From Parafrigoribacterium mesophilum (lineage in GTDB: Bacteria; Actinomycetota; Actinomycetes; Actinomycetales; Microbacteriaceae), in contig NZ_JBDJAF010000001.1 of the NCBI RefSeq assembly GCF_039652555.1, positions 186,001-250,000 on the forward strand: 64,000 nt of DNA, read 5' to 3'. The position numbers were made by a program, and so were the translations under genes. This document shows, piece by piece, positions 26,940 to 35,461 of this stretch. Within the stretch, counting starts at the first letter, position 1, and each line of letters opens with the position of its first letter. The notes under the pieces were generated by a model. It was not told the origin of the DNA and did no database searches. It was given only the letters and a program-made list of their open reading frames with translations.

Positions 26940-27785
26940 GTGGCATCGATGACAGATCCGAGCGCAGCGGCGGCACAGGCTGGTCTGAAGCGGGTTCGTA
27001 CGCGTCATTTCCAGACCGCGAAAGAGTCCGGAACGAAGATCACCGGCTTGACCAGCTACGACCAGTTGACGGCGCAGATCTTCGACGAGGCCGGCATCGA
27101 TTTTCTGCTGGTCGGCGACTCCGCCGGCAATAACGTGCTCGGGTTCGACACGACCCTTCCGGTCACCATCGATGAGCTTATTCCGCTGACCCGGGCTGTG
27201 GCCGGAGCCGCCAAACGCGCGTTCGTTATCGCCGATATGCCGTTCGGATCATACGAGACCGGTATCGACGAGGCCCTGCACAGTGCCTTCAGGTTCATGA
27301 AAGAGGCGCACGCCCATGCCGTGAAGCTGGAGGGCGGCGTGCGGTCCGCGGAGCAGATCCGCCGCATCGTGTCTGCGGGTATCCCCGTGATGGCGCACAT
27401 CGGCTTCACCCCGCAGAGCGAACATGGTTTGGGCGGCCACCGCATCCAGGGACGCGGTGATCAGGTCGAACAGCTCCTCGTCGACGCGCACGCCGTCGAA
27501 GATGCCGGTGCCTTCGCGGTGGTCCTCGAAATGGTGACCTCGGATGCCGCGGCGCGCGTCACACGAGAATTGAAAATTCCCACTATCGGTGTCGGTGCCG
27601 GTCCCGACGTCGACGGGCAGCTGCTGGTCTGGACCGACTGGGCAGGGTTCAGCACCGGCCGCATCCCTAAGTTCGTGCGCCAGTACGCCAATTTGCGACA
27701 GGCCCTTACGGATGCTGCTGTGGCCTATCAAGCGGATGTGACCTCGGGGCAATACCCGGCGCCGGAGCACGGTTACACCGACTGA
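26940..27785 (+). CDS. panB: 3-methyl-2-oxobutanoate hydroxymethyltransferase
   Basis: The first enzyme of pantothenate synthesis: it adds a hydroxymethyl group from methylene-THF to 2-oxoisovalerate. The TIM-barrel motifs are clear: T-S-Y-D-Q-L-T-A, V-G-D-S-A-G (Mg2+ Asp), A-D-M-P-F-G-S-Y, V-K-L-E-G-G, H-I-G-F-T-P-Q, L-E-M-V and I-G-V-G-A-G. Start choice is uncertain: in-frame GTG 26931, GTG 26940 and ATG 26949 are all possible. A TACAGT -10-like element at 26927-26932 and the absence of a good Shine-Dalgarno favour a leaderless mRNA beginning near GTG 26940. No panC follows in this window. Confidence 0.93.
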   Translation: MASMTDPSAAAAQAGLKRVRTRHFQTAKESGTKITGLTSYDQLTAQIFDEAGIDFLLVGDSAGNNVLGFDTTLPVTIDELIPLTRAVAGAAKRAFVIADMPFGSYETGIDEALHSAFRFMKEAHAHAVKLEGGVRSAEQIRRIVSAGIPVMAHIGFTPQSEHGLGGHRIQGRGDQVEQLLVDAHAVEDAGAFAVVLEMVTSDAAARVTRELKIPTIGVGAGPDVDGQLLVWTDWAGFSTGRIPKFVRQYANLRQALTDAAVAYQADVTSGQYPAPEHGYTD

Positions 27786-27958
27786 CGCGTAACGATCAGG
27801 CGCGAAGGGGTACGCTATTTCCACGACGCGCTGACCAGAGCGGCGTCTTCCACTGGCTCCAACGTCGTAGCAGGGGCGAATCCCGCCCACCTTGCGGCTA
27901 ACACGACTAGCTGAGCGCACACACCTTCTTGATTTACGTCTCCTCACGAAAGACATTC

Positions 27959-29308
27959 ATGCAGTCATCTCTCTCCCCCGTCATCCAATCCGTTTACGAC
28001 AAGGCGGTTGCTCGCAGCGCCGGCGAACCGGAGTTTCATCAGGCTCTGAGCGAAGTGCTCGAGTCGATCAGCCCGGTGCTGGAACTGCACCCGGAGTATG
28101 CCGAGAACGGCATCCTCAAGCGGCTGGTCGAACCCGAGCGGCAGATCATGTTCCGCGTTCCGTGGGTCGACGACTCCGGTACCATTCAGGTCAACCGCGG
28201 CTTCAGAGTGCAGTTCAACTCGGCACTCGGCCCGTACAAGGGCGGCCTGCGCTTCCACCCCAGCGTCAACCTGGGCATCATCAAATTCCTGGGCTTCGAG
28301 CAGACCTTCAAGAACGCCCTCACCGGGCAGGGCATCGGCGGCGGCAAGGGCGGCAGCGATTTCGATCCGCATCAGAAGTCGGATAACGAGGTGATGCGGT
28401 TCTGTCAGAGCTTCATGACCGAACTGCACAGGCACATCGGCGAATACACGGACGTGCCGGCCGGTGACATCGGAGTCGGCGGCCGGGAGATTGGTTACCT
28501 GTTCGGCCAGTACCGCAGGCTGACCAATCGGCACGAATCGGGCGCCCTCACCGGCAAGGGACTCGGTTGGGGCGGCGCACAGGTGCGCACCGAGGCGACC
28601 GGGTACGGTCTGGTGTTCTTCGTGCAGGAGATGCTCGCCACCCGCGGCGACAGCATCGAAGGCAAGACCGCGATCGTGTCCGGTTCCGGCAACGTGGCCA
28701 TCTACGCGATCCAGAAGGTGCAGCAACTCGGTGGCAAGGCGATCACCGCCTCGGATTCCTCCGGATACATCGTCGACGAGGCGGGAATCGACGTGGAGTT
28801 GCTCAAGCAGATCAAGGAAGTGGAGCGCGCCCGGATTTCCGAGTACGCGGTACGGCGGCCCAGCGCCCGGTTCGTCAGTTCCGGGCAGGTCTGGCACGTG
28901 CCAGGCCAGATCGCGCTGCCGTCGGCCACCCAGAATGAGCTGGGCTCTGACGACGCGGCCGAATTGGTGAAGAACGGTGTGATTGCCGTCGGTGAGGGTG
29001 CGAATATGCCCTGCACGCCGGATGCGGCTGAGCTGTTCCAGGAGGCGGGCGTGTTGTTCGCGCCCGGCAAGGCAGCGAACTCCGGCGGAGTGGCCACCTC
29101 TGCGCTGGAAATGACGCAGAACGCGGCCCGACAGCGTTGGGACTTCGACGAGAGCGAAGCAAAGCTGTGCCAGATCATGAAAGACGTGCACAACAGCGCG
29201 TTCGCAGCGGCCGAGATGTACGGCCACCCCGGTGACTACATTGTCGGCGCGAACGCGGCAGGCTTCACCCGGGTCGCCAACGCCATGCTCGCGCAAGGTT
29301 TGATCTAG
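27959..29308 (+). CDS. gdhA: NADP-specific glutamate dehydrogenase
   Basis: A 449-residue hexameric-type glutamate dehydrogenase that aminates 2-oxoglutarate with NADPH. The substrate site K-G-G-L-R-F-H-P and the signature G-G-G-K-G-G-S-D-F-D-P are present. The nucleotide fold has V-S-G-S-G-N-V-A (G-x-G-x-x-A/G class). Length and motifs match the NADP-dependent 450-residue class. ATG 27959 is preferred over a start 10 codons upstream because the protein then begins like the family (Q-S-S-L-S-P-V-I-Q). The 173-nt gap after panB has a TACGCT -10-like element near 27812. With glnA, glnE and glnA2 this makes a local nitrogen-assimilation block. Confidence 0.96.
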   Translation: MQSSLSPVIQSVYDKAVARSAGEPEFHQALSEVLESISPVLELHPEYAENGILKRLVEPERQIMFRVPWVDDSGTIQVNRGFRVQFNSALGPYKGGLRFHPSVNLGIIKFLGFEQTFKNALTGQGIGGGKGGSDFDPHQKSDNEVMRFCQSFMTELHRHIGEYTDVPAGDIGVGGREIGYLFGQYRRLTNRHESGALTGKGLGWGGAQVRTEATGYGLVFFVQEMLATRGDSIEGKTAIVSGSGNVAIYAIQKVQQLGGKAITASDSSGYIVDEAGIDVELLKQIKEVERARISEYAVRRPSARFVSSGQVWHVPGQIALPSATQNELGSDDAAELVKNGVIAVGEGANMPCTPDAAELFQEAGVLFAPGKAANSGGVATSALEMTQNAARQRWDFDESEAKLCQIMKDVHNSAFAAAEMYGHPGDYIVGANAAGFTRVANAMLAQGLI

Positions 29309-29311
29309 GCA

Positions 29312-29362
29312 ATTCTGCGCCAAGCAAGGTCTGCGCCAAGCAAGGTCTGCGCCAACCCAGGT
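29312..29362. repeat. Three-copy tandem repeat, 16-bp period, after gdhA
   Basis: A unit close to TCTGCGCCAAGCAAGG starts at about 29314, 29330 and 29346. The last copy runs into the left arm of the hairpin at 29351-29393. Same period as the arrays beside alr, but unrelated in sequence. Confidence 0.85.
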
Positions 29363-29393
29363 ATGGCTCAGGGCGGAGCCACCTTGGGTTGGC
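29351..29393. terminator. Bidirectional terminator-like hairpin
   Basis: GCCAACCCAGGT (29351-29362) pairs with ACCTTGGGTTGGC (29381-29393) with one bulge, and an inner GGCTC (29365-29369)/GAGCC (29376-29380) extends it. It lies between gdhA and the convergent small gene at 29418-29591. Confidence 0.7.
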
Positions 29394-29417
29394 CAGGTTC
29401 TGCTCGTGGGCCAGGGA

Positions 29418-29591
29418 CTACTTTTCGTCCGCGGCGTCTTCGGCGGCCCAGGCGCGGCTGCGCTCGGCCATGATCTCGGGGGCCCGTGCGGCCTCTTCTC
29501 GAGTGTCGAACGGTCCGGCCCGATCCACCGCCGGCGAGACCATACCTTCTTCGACTTCGTGCGTGCGGAGGTTGTACCACCACTGCGACAT
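29418..29591 (-). CDS. Small conserved W-W-Y-N protein (57 residues)
   Basis: A short gene below usual ORF cut-offs. It encodes 57 residues beginning M-S-Q-W-W-Y-N-L-R-T, followed by E-V-E-E-G, D-R-A-G-P-F-D-T-R-E-E-A and an acidic C-terminus. The same layout (W-Y-N, K/H-T-G/H-E-V-E-E-G, G-P-Y/F-D-T-R-E-E-A) is widespread in actinobacterial short proteins, often labelled SPOR-like without experimental basis. A strong GGGAGGT lies 6 nt before the ATG, which makes translation convincing. It is divergent from ppgK (70 nt between starts) and convergent with gdhA across a hairpin. Function unknown. Confidence 0.82.
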   Translation of the reverse strand: MSQWWYNLRTHEVEEGMVSPAVDRAGPFDTREEAARAPEIMAERSRAWAAEDAADEK

Positions 29592-29661
29592 TTCGCACCT
29601 CCCAAGGGAAACTAGGGTTGATCATAACCCCATACGACACTTCAAACTCAAGGACGTGTGC

Positions 29662-30411
29662 ATGACCACGACGGCAGTAGGCATCGACATAGGTGGCACC
29701 GGAATCAAAGGGGCAATCGTCGACGTCGCGAGCGGAACCCTGGTCAGCGACCGTCTGAAGCTGGCTACACCCGAGGGCGGCGAACCCGAAGCCATCGTCG
29801 ACACCGTGCTCGAGTTGTTTGCTCAGCTGGGCACGATTGAGCCGGATGCGCCGGTCGGCGTGTGCTTCCCGGCTATCGTGCTCGGCGGCAAGACCATGTC
29901 TGCGGCGAACGTGTCGAAGCGGTGGATCGGACTCGAGGCCGAGAAGCTGTTCGAGAAGGGCCTCGGCCGCAACATCCACTTCGTCAACGACGCGGATGCC
30001 GCTGGTGTTGCCGAGCACCGTTACGGTGCCGCCAAGGGGGTTGACGGTTTGGTTCTGCTCACGACCTTGGGCACCGGCATCGGCAGCGCGATGATCTACA
30101 ACGGCGTGCTCATCCCGAACTCGGAGCTGGGGCATCTCGAAATCGCCGGTAAGGACGCCGAACGCACCGCATCCGTCTCCGCGAAGGAGCGCCACAAGAT
30201 GAGCTGGCAGAACTGGGCCGGCAACCTGCAGGCGTACTACAGCCACCTGGAGTTCATCTTCTCTCCTGACCTGTTCATCGTGGGCGGCGGAGTCTCCAAA
30301 AACTCGGAGGAATTCCTCCCGTTGCTGAGCCTGCGTACCCCGATCGTGCCGGCCACGTTGCGGAACAATGCGGGTATCCTCGGTGGCGCCGCGCTGGCGG
30401 TCAACCCCTAG
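29662..30411 (+). CDS. ppgK: Polyphosphate glucokinase (ROK family)
   Basis: A 249-residue ROK-family kinase that phosphorylates glucose using inorganic polyphosphate (and usually ATP). Visible: G-I-D-I-G-G-T-G-I-K phosphate-1 motif at the N-terminus, F-V-N-D-A-D-A-A-G catalytic Asp region, T-L-G-T-G-I-G phosphate-2, and S-E-L-G-H-L-E-I. The typical PpgK K-D-A-E-R...K-M-S-W segment and a C-terminal V-G-G-G-V-S-K follow. AAGGA precedes the ATG by 8 nt. A longer open frame upstream is rejected because it would run through the divergent small gene and its promoter. Confidence 0.94.
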   Translation: MTTTAVGIDIGGTGIKGAIVDVASGTLVSDRLKLATPEGGEPEAIVDTVLELFAQLGTIEPDAPVGVCFPAIVLGGKTMSAANVSKRWIGLEAEKLFEKGLGRNIHFVNDADAAGVAEHRYGAAKGVDGLVLLTTLGTGIGSAMIYNGVLIPNSELGHLEIAGKDAERTASVSAKERHKMSWQNWAGNLQAYYSHLEFIFSPDLFIVGGGVSKNSEEFLPLLSLRTPIVPATLRNNAGILGGAALAVNP

Positions 30412-30430
30412 CTTCGGCCGCGCCTTCTAC

Positions 30431-30459
30431 GCGGGTCTCGACAGGCTCGACCACCGGAA
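30431..30459. repeat. Dispersed palindromic intergenic repeat, copy 1
   Basis: Contains GGTCTCGACAGGCTCGACC and a CCGGAA flank, immediately after ppgK. Two further copies lie at 38060-38131. Sequences of this kind are scattered between genes in Microbacteriaceae genomes. Confidence 0.75.
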
Positions 30460-30492
30460 ACACGACTCCCACGCTGGACCCGACAGGCCTCC

Positions 30493-31308
30493 TCAGGCCA
30501 ACTCGGCGAGGGCCACAGCGGCCTCCGGTGTGGCGACGCGAAAGCTGAAACTCTCGTGCAGGTACAGGTTCACGACGGTGTCATCGTGGCTGTGGTAACC
30601 GATCGAGAGGTCTTGTCCTGACTCGAACAGGAAGTCGCCGCCCCGGGTGCTGGCCACCACGGCGCCACGCACCCCTGGTGCCCAGACGATGGGCCCGCCG
30701 ATGATGCTGCGGACATGGTGAGCCATCGGATATCCACCGTTCTCGGCGGTCTCGATGACGGCGGTGTAGTCCGACGGTCCGAGCGCCAACGCAAACGGGC
30801 CGCCGACGCCGCCGCGCAGCAGCGTCTCAACCGCCTTGGCGACGCGGCCGGGATAATCCTGGAAGTTGGCCACGCGGGGAACCGGTGAATAGCCGGTCGC
30901 CGTGGTGAGGCCGACGATGCCGGCGGCCTCCATGCCGTGGAACACCGCCAGGTTCTCCGCGCTGGCGATGCGCAACGCCGCTTCCTGCAAACCAGCCAGG
31001 TCGACGTCCTCAGCGCCCCGATCATGATTGGCCAATTCCGAGCGCGCGACGGGAAAGTCCGCACGAAGCTCGACCACCGGCGTGACATTGCGACGGGAAA
31101 TCCCCACGTCATCCGTCCCCGTGCCGGCGATCGGCACCACCCGGCCGAGGCTGCTGGCCGAGTACTCCCAGCCGTGCGGGCCGGAGAAATCCACCACCGC
31201 GCGGGCGCCAAGCGAAACGGTTAACCTGGTGCGGGCCTCGTCATCCAGGAGCTGCCAGGCCGAGTCGGAGATCGGCGCGTGCTCGCGCAGCAGGTGCCCG
31301 CCGGTCAC
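30493..31308 (-). CDS. enc: Encapsulin nanocompartment shell protein (family 1)
   Basis: A 271-residue HK97-fold shell protein of the encapsulin / linocin-M18 family. Markers are the N-terminal L-L-R-E-H-A-P-I-S-D-S-A-W, D-F-S-G-P-H-G-W-E-Y (the family DFxGPxGW motif), the R-R-N-V-T-P-V-V-E-L E-loop region, and the C-terminal D-L-S-I-G-Y-H-S-H-D...V-N-L-Y-L-H-E-S-F-S-F-R-V. These self-assemble into a cage that encloses cargo through a short C-terminal cargo peptide. The GTG start overlaps the stop of the ferritin-like cargo gene by 4 nt (GTGA), so both are translated in a coupled way. Confidence 0.96.
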   Translation of the reverse strand: MTGGHLLREHAPISDSAWQLLDDEARTRLTVSLGARAVVDFSGPHGWEYSASSLGRVVPIAGTGTDDVGISRRNVTPVVELRADFPVARSELANHDRGAEDVDLAGLQEAALRIASAENLAVFHGMEAAGIVGLTTATGYSPVPRVANFQDYPGRVAKAVETLLRGGVGGPFALALGPSDYTAVIETAENGGYPMAHHVRSIIGGPIVWAPGVRGAVVASTRGGDFLFESGQDLSIGYHSHDDTVVNLYLHESFSFRVATPEAAVALAELA

Positions 31309-31703
31309 GACTGCGTTCCCTTGAGGCTGCCGATCCCCAGCGACGCGTCACCGTGCGGGGAAACGGATGCTGCACCAGCGGATTGCGGATCGGCCGCTGC
31401 GGCTTCTGAGCGCTCGCCGTTACCCACGATGTCTCCGTCGGTGAACAGGATTCCCTCGGCGGTGCGCCGCCACAGCGGATTGGCTCGCAGGAGGAATTCC
31501 AGATCCATACTGAAGTGTTTGAACTCTTCGCCGAGCGAGTCGAGCATGATCGCCCTGGCGTCGGCGTCCGGCTCGAGAGAAATTCGCTGCTCGTACCAAC
31601 CGATCGCTTCGGCTTCTTCGGTAAGGTTCGCGCACATGCGGGCGAAGGTGCGCGTTTTCGCCGACAGTTCGCTGGGCGGTTCGTGGTACTGGTCGGTTGC
31701 CAT
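31305..31703 (-). CDS. Encapsulated ferritin-like protein (encapsulin cargo)
   Basis: A 132-residue two-helix ferritin of the encapsulated class. Iron ligands are E32 in E-A-E-A-I-G-W-Y-E-Q, and E60/H63 in G-E-E-F-K-H, matching the E32/E62/H65 set of the Rhodospirillum protein. A loose linker (about residues 95-118) leads to the cargo-loading peptide D-A-S-L-G-I-G-S-L-K-G at 119-129, which binds the inside of the shell. AAGGAGG is 7 nt upstream of the ATG. It is the first gene of a two-gene operon with the shell protein, so the pair should oxidise and store iron inside a protein cage. Confidence 0.95.
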   Translation of the reverse strand: MATDQYHEPPSELSAKTRTFARMCANLTEEAEAIGWYEQRISLEPDADARAIMLDSLGEEFKHFSMDLEFLLRANPLWRRTAEGILFTDGDIVGNGERSEAAAADPQSAGAASVSPHGDASLGIGSLKGTQS

Positions 31704-31767
31704 GCGGGTGCCTCCTTGGGCCGGTCGGCTCCGACCGTACCCCGCACCGCCGTCCCCGGGAAGTTCC

Positions 31768-32826
31768 TCAGAGACCGGCGGCGGTCCCGACGAGGTCTTG
31801 ATCGTTGTCGCCGACCACGGCGCGGAAGTAGTCCTCGTAGAGGCGGGCCATGCGTTCCTTCGAGAAATTGCGGACGACGTGCGACCGAACACGGCGGCGG
31901 TCCAGGTCCGCGATCAGCGGCACGGTGGCGGCCAGCCCGGCGATGGAGCTTCTCAAGAAGCCGCTCACCCCGTCTTCGATGAGCTCAGGTGCCGACCCTT
32001 CCGGCGTCGCGAGCACCGGTGTTCCGACCGCCATAGCCTCGATCATCACCATGCCGAACGGCTCCGGCCACCGAAGTGGGTTCACCATCGCCATGGCGGA
32101 CCTCAGCAGGTCGAACTTCTCCCGCGTGCCCAGTTCGCCGAGGTATTCCACCGTGCCGCCGAGGAGCGGCTCGATGACGTCGGCGAAGTACTTGTGCTCT
32201 TGGGCCTCGCGCATCTTCGCCCCGATGAGCAGGGGCACGCCGGCCTGACGGGCCACCTCGACCGCCTCCCGTACGCCCTTGTCCGGCGCCATCCGGCCGA
32301 GGAACGCGAGATATCCGCCAGCGCCGTCGCCCGGCGCGATGTGCTCGGCATCGATACCGTGATGGATGACGCGGGCGACCTTCACCGGGCCCGCGGTGCT
32401 CGCCTGGTGCCGCGAGATGGCGACGATGCTGACATCGGGCGGTACCGAACGGTAGTGCTGTTGCAGTTCGGCGGTGAACGGGCCGTGCGCCGTCGTGACG
32501 ACGGGCATATCGGCCGGGCGGCGGCGATACACCGGACCGACCGTCGTGTGATCATGCACCAGGTCCACCCGCAGTTCCTCAAAGGCTGCGTAGGCGTCGA
32601 TGACGTGGCGCAGTTCCTCCTGCCGGTCCCCGATCTGCACCGAGGGAGCAAGGGGGACGACCGGGATGCGCTCCACCGGGCAGGTGCTGGCCGGATGCGC
32701 CGCGAGAATCACCTGATGGCCGAGGCCGCTCAGGCCGCAGGCGAGCACATCGATCACTTCCTCGATGCCGCCGTAGGCGGGAGGCGGCACCGGAATCCAC
32801 GGTGGGGCGAGCATACCGATGCGCAT
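31768..32826 (-). CDS. GT4-family glycosyltransferase
   Basis: A 352-residue retaining GT-B glycosyltransferase. The N-terminal domain has P-P-A-Y-G-G-I-E and D-L-V-H-D-H-T. The C-terminal nucleotide-sugar domain has L-G-R-M-A-P-D-K-G and the E-P-F-G-M-V-M-I-E-A-M-A E-x7-E signature followed by G-T-P-V. ATG 32826 has AAAGGG 6 nt upstream. It begins 1 nt after the stop of the debranching-like gene, so the two form an operon. Donor and acceptor are not evident. The partner gene suggests alpha-glucan, trehalose-type or compatible-solute glycoside metabolism. Confidence 0.88.
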   Translation of the reverse strand: MRIGMLAPPWIPVPPPAYGGIEEVIDVLACGLSGLGHQVILAAHPASTCPVERIPVVPLAPSVQIGDRQEELRHVIDAYAAFEELRVDLVHDHTTVGPVYRRRPADMPVVTTAHGPFTAELQQHYRSVPPDVSIVAISRHQASTAGPVKVARVIHHGIDAEHIAPGDGAGGYLAFLGRMAPDKGVREAVEVARQAGVPLLIGAKMREAQEHKYFADVIEPLLGGTVEYLGELGTREKFDLLRSAMAMVNPLRWPEPFGMVMIEAMAVGTPVLATPEGSAPELIEDGVSGFLRSSIAGLAATVPLIADLDRRRVRSHVVRNFSKERMARLYEDYFRAVVGDNDQDLVGTAAGL

Positions 32827-32827
32827 C

Positions 32828-34975
32828 TCATGCCCTTTGCAATTCCGACAGTTCGTGGCTGGTCGGCCGAGGTGAGGACTGCACGGTGATTCCCTCGGGC
32901 AGGCCGCTGATGTGGCCCTGGGTACCGGTGAGCTCCACCGAAACACGACCGCCGCCCAGGGGCATCTGGTCGACGAAGACATCGCCGAAGCTCTGCGGAA
33001 ATGTCGGCGCCAACCAGACCACACCGTCTGGGACACAGGGGTCCAACCGGGCGAGGCTGCGCAACAACGAGATCGGTGCTGCCGAGGCCCACGCCTGCGG
33101 TGAGCACGAGGTCGGATAGGCGACCGGCTCCGGGTACAGGTCGCGGTCGAATCCGCAGAACAACTCCGGTAGGCGTCCGCCGAACGACTCCGCGGCATCC
33201 AGCACCGCGAACGCGACCCGGTGCGCCTGTTCGACCAGTCCGTACCGCATCAGTCCAGCGACGATCAGCGCGTTATCGTGAGGCCACACCGACCCGTTGT
33301 GGTAGCTAGCCGGATTGTATGCGCCCATGTCGGTACCAAGAGTTCGCACGCCCCAGCCGCTGAACATTTCCGGGGACAGCAACCGTTCGCCCACCAGAGC
33401 AGCTTTGTCGTCGTCCACGATCCCCGACCACAGGCAGTGCCCCATGTTGGACGCGCACGCATCCACTTGCCGTTTGTCCCGATCGAGCGCGATGGCGAAG
33501 TAGCCACGATCGTCGAGCCAGAACCGCTCATTGAACTCGCGTTTCAATGCGGCCGCGCGGGCCGCCCAGCGTTGCGCCTCCTCTTCGTCGCCGGCGGAGC
33601 TGGCTAAAAGCCCTCTGGCCACGTATGCGCTGTACACGTAGCCCTGCACTTCGCACAGCGCGATCGGTGGCTCGGCCAGCGAGCCGTCCGCGAAATTCAC
33701 CCCGTCCCAGGAATCCTTCCAGCCCTGGTTGATCAAGCCCTGCGGGTCGCTGCGCTGGTACTCCACGAAACCGTCGCCGTCCCGGTCGCCGTATTCGGCG
33801 ATCCAGTCCAACGCGCGGTCGGCGGCGGGCAGCAGGGCGGCGGTTTCCTCGCTCGCGCCACGCCAGCGCTGCAACTCGCCCAGCAGCGTCACGAACAGAG
33901 GCGTCGCATCCACGGAGCCGTAGTAGACGCCCTCACCACCGAGCGCCAAACTCACGTCCACTCCGAGCCGCACTTCGTGCAGGATCCGGCCGGGCTGCTC
34001 CTCGGTTCTGGCCTCCGATTTCGTGCCTTGAAATTCCGCGAGGGTCTGCAGCGTGCCCAGCGCGAGGCCCGGGTCCACTGGCAATGCCATGTAGGAGGTG
34101 AGGATGGAGTCGCGCCCGAACAGCGCCATGAACCACGGTGCGCCGGCGGCGACTACTTCGCGTTCGGGATGATCGGGGTAGTGGATGCGCAACGAACCCA
34201 GATCGATATCGCTGCGTTCAAGGGTCTTGCGTACGCTCGGGTCGTCCACCGAGGTGACCGGCAGTTTGGACACCCAGGCGCGAAACCGTCTGGCGGCGCG
34301 CGAGTCGGAGAGCGGCAGGTGGGCCGGGAAGCCGCTGGTGATCAGTTCGCCGTCGATGGTCGGAGTGGCCACGATGGTCGTAGTCCACTGGCCGCGCGGC
34401 GGGATTGTGGCGCCGAAATGAAGTTGTTCACGAGCGATGATGGCTGCCGGTGCAGAGACGCGCAGCCCGCGCTGTCGATCCTTCCATTCCGAATCGATGG
34501 CGAGGGTGCCGTCCTGCTCGCTGATCGACTGCGTCCAGGTCCGGTGCACGGTGCCGCCCTTAACCTCGAAAAGGTCAGCGAAGTCGGCGCCGACCTCAAG
34601 ATCGATGGTGAACTCGATCGGCTCCGTGGAGTAGTTGTGCAGGACGAACTCCTCGCGCAGTCCGACGCCTACCTGCCTGGTGCGCTCAACGATGAGTGGC
34701 GAATCACCGCGACCGGGACGACCCACCGCGCGCCCGACGAACACCGCGCGGTACGGCTTGGGCACGGTTGCGGACAGACACTCCAGGGGGTGGTCGTTGA
34801 TCAGCAACTTCCACGTCGAAATGAACCGGGTGTCCCGAAAGTAGACGCCTTGAAACTGCCCGGGCAGAATGTCCCCGGTGACGGCGCTGACCGCGAACGA
34901 TGATCCCTCGACGATCGTGAGCGCGCCGCTTCCGGCCAAGTTCGCGGACGTTTCCGCATTCCATCCGGACACCAA
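32828..34975 (-). CDS. Amylo-alpha-1,6-glucosidase / glycogen-debranching-like (alpha/alpha)6 hydrolase
   Basis: A 715-residue protein with an N-terminal beta domain of the GDE_N_bis type (about 1-215; G-V-Y-F-R-D-T-R-F-I) and a C-terminal (alpha/alpha)6 barrel. The barrel contains W-F-M-A-L-F-G-R-D-S-I-L-T-S, G-W-K-D-S-W-D, P-I-A-L-C-E-V-Q-G-Y and Y-H-N-G-S-V-W-P-H-D-N, which supply the general acid/base carboxylates of this superfamily. Such genes are widely annotated as glycogen debranching enzymes, but many act on smaller glycosides. The downstream glycosyltransferase is tightly linked. It runs towards rnpB's neighbourhood from a start 84 nt away from the RNA gene's 3' end. Confidence 0.9.
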   Translation of the reverse strand: MVSGWNAETSANLAGSGALTIVEGSSFAVSAVTGDILPGQFQGVYFRDTRFISTWKLLINDHPLECLSATVPKPYRAVFVGRAVGRPGRGDSPLIVERTRQVGVGLREEFVLHNYSTEPIEFTIDLEVGADFADLFEVKGGTVHRTWTQSISEQDGTLAIDSEWKDRQRGLRVSAPAAIIAREQLHFGATIPPRGQWTTTIVATPTIDGELITSGFPAHLPLSDSRAARRFRAWVSKLPVTSVDDPSVRKTLERSDIDLGSLRIHYPDHPEREVVAAGAPWFMALFGRDSILTSYMALPVDPGLALGTLQTLAEFQGTKSEARTEEQPGRILHEVRLGVDVSLALGGEGVYYGSVDATPLFVTLLGELQRWRGASEETAALLPAADRALDWIAEYGDRDGDGFVEYQRSDPQGLINQGWKDSWDGVNFADGSLAEPPIALCEVQGYVYSAYVARGLLASSAGDEEEAQRWAARAAALKREFNERFWLDDRGYFAIALDRDKRQVDACASNMGHCLWSGIVDDDKAALVGERLLSPEMFSGWGVRTLGTDMGAYNPASYHNGSVWPHDNALIVAGLMRYGLVEQAHRVAFAVLDAAESFGGRLPELFCGFDRDLYPEPVAYPTSCSPQAWASAAPISLLRSLARLDPCVPDGVVWLAPTFPQSFGDVFVDQMPLGGGRVSVELTGTQGHISGLPEGITVQSSPRPTSHELSELQRA

Positions 34976-35059
34976 CCACCTCCACGGGCAAGAGATTGGT
35001 CCATTGTCCTACGGGCCAGAACCGGCCCGCCAGAGATCACGGGATATTCCGAGGTGGGG

Positions 35060-35461
35060 CGAATGGGCCGGCTGATACGCCGGGTTCTGTCTGCACTGCC
35101 CTGTCGAAACAGTGCGGTGTTGGACGGCCATCTATCTCGGGGCTCACGTTGCCGCAGCCCTCTAGCGGTCTACCCGGGAACTCGGCGGGCAGCCTTAAAA
35201 CGTTCCCTGTCTGACCTTGCTCCGGACGAGGTTTACCCAGCCAGCCCGATCACTCGGGCTGCTGGTGGTCTCTTACACCACCGTTTCACCCTTACCCGCC
35301 GCCGAAGCGGCAGGCGGTCTGCTTTCTGTTGCACTTTCTCGCGGATTGCTCCGGGTGGGTGTTACCCACCGCCCTGCCCTGCGGAGCCCGGACGTTCCTC
35401 GGCATCCGCTGCCCTGTTGCCAGAACCGCGGATGACGCGACCGTCTTGCCGACCCATTCGT
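35060..35461 (-). ncRNA. rnpB: RNase P RNA, bacterial class A
   Basis: About 400 nt on the minus strand with the RNase P core. The 5' end GAATGGGTCGGC (from about 35459) pairs with GCCGGCCCATTC at 35061-35072 to form helix P1. Conserved stretches include GAGGAACGTCCGGGCTC near 35395 and ACAGAACCCGGCGTAT near the 3' end. Loops typical of actinobacterial class A RNA lie between. A TAGAAT -10 element (minus strand of 35466-35471) puts the transcription start at about 35460, which agrees with the P1 boundary. The RNA cleaves tRNA precursors with RnpA. Confidence 0.95.

Noticed and set aside
27965..29605. 546-residue minus-strand frame opposite gdhA
   Set aside because: gdhA on the plus strand has full catalytic motifs; the antisense product has no recognisable domain and runs through a terminator hairpin.
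31279..32889. 536-residue plus-strand frame opposite the encapsulin cargo and glycosyltransferase
   Set aside because: Antisense shadow spanning three genes with good ribosome sites on the other strand.
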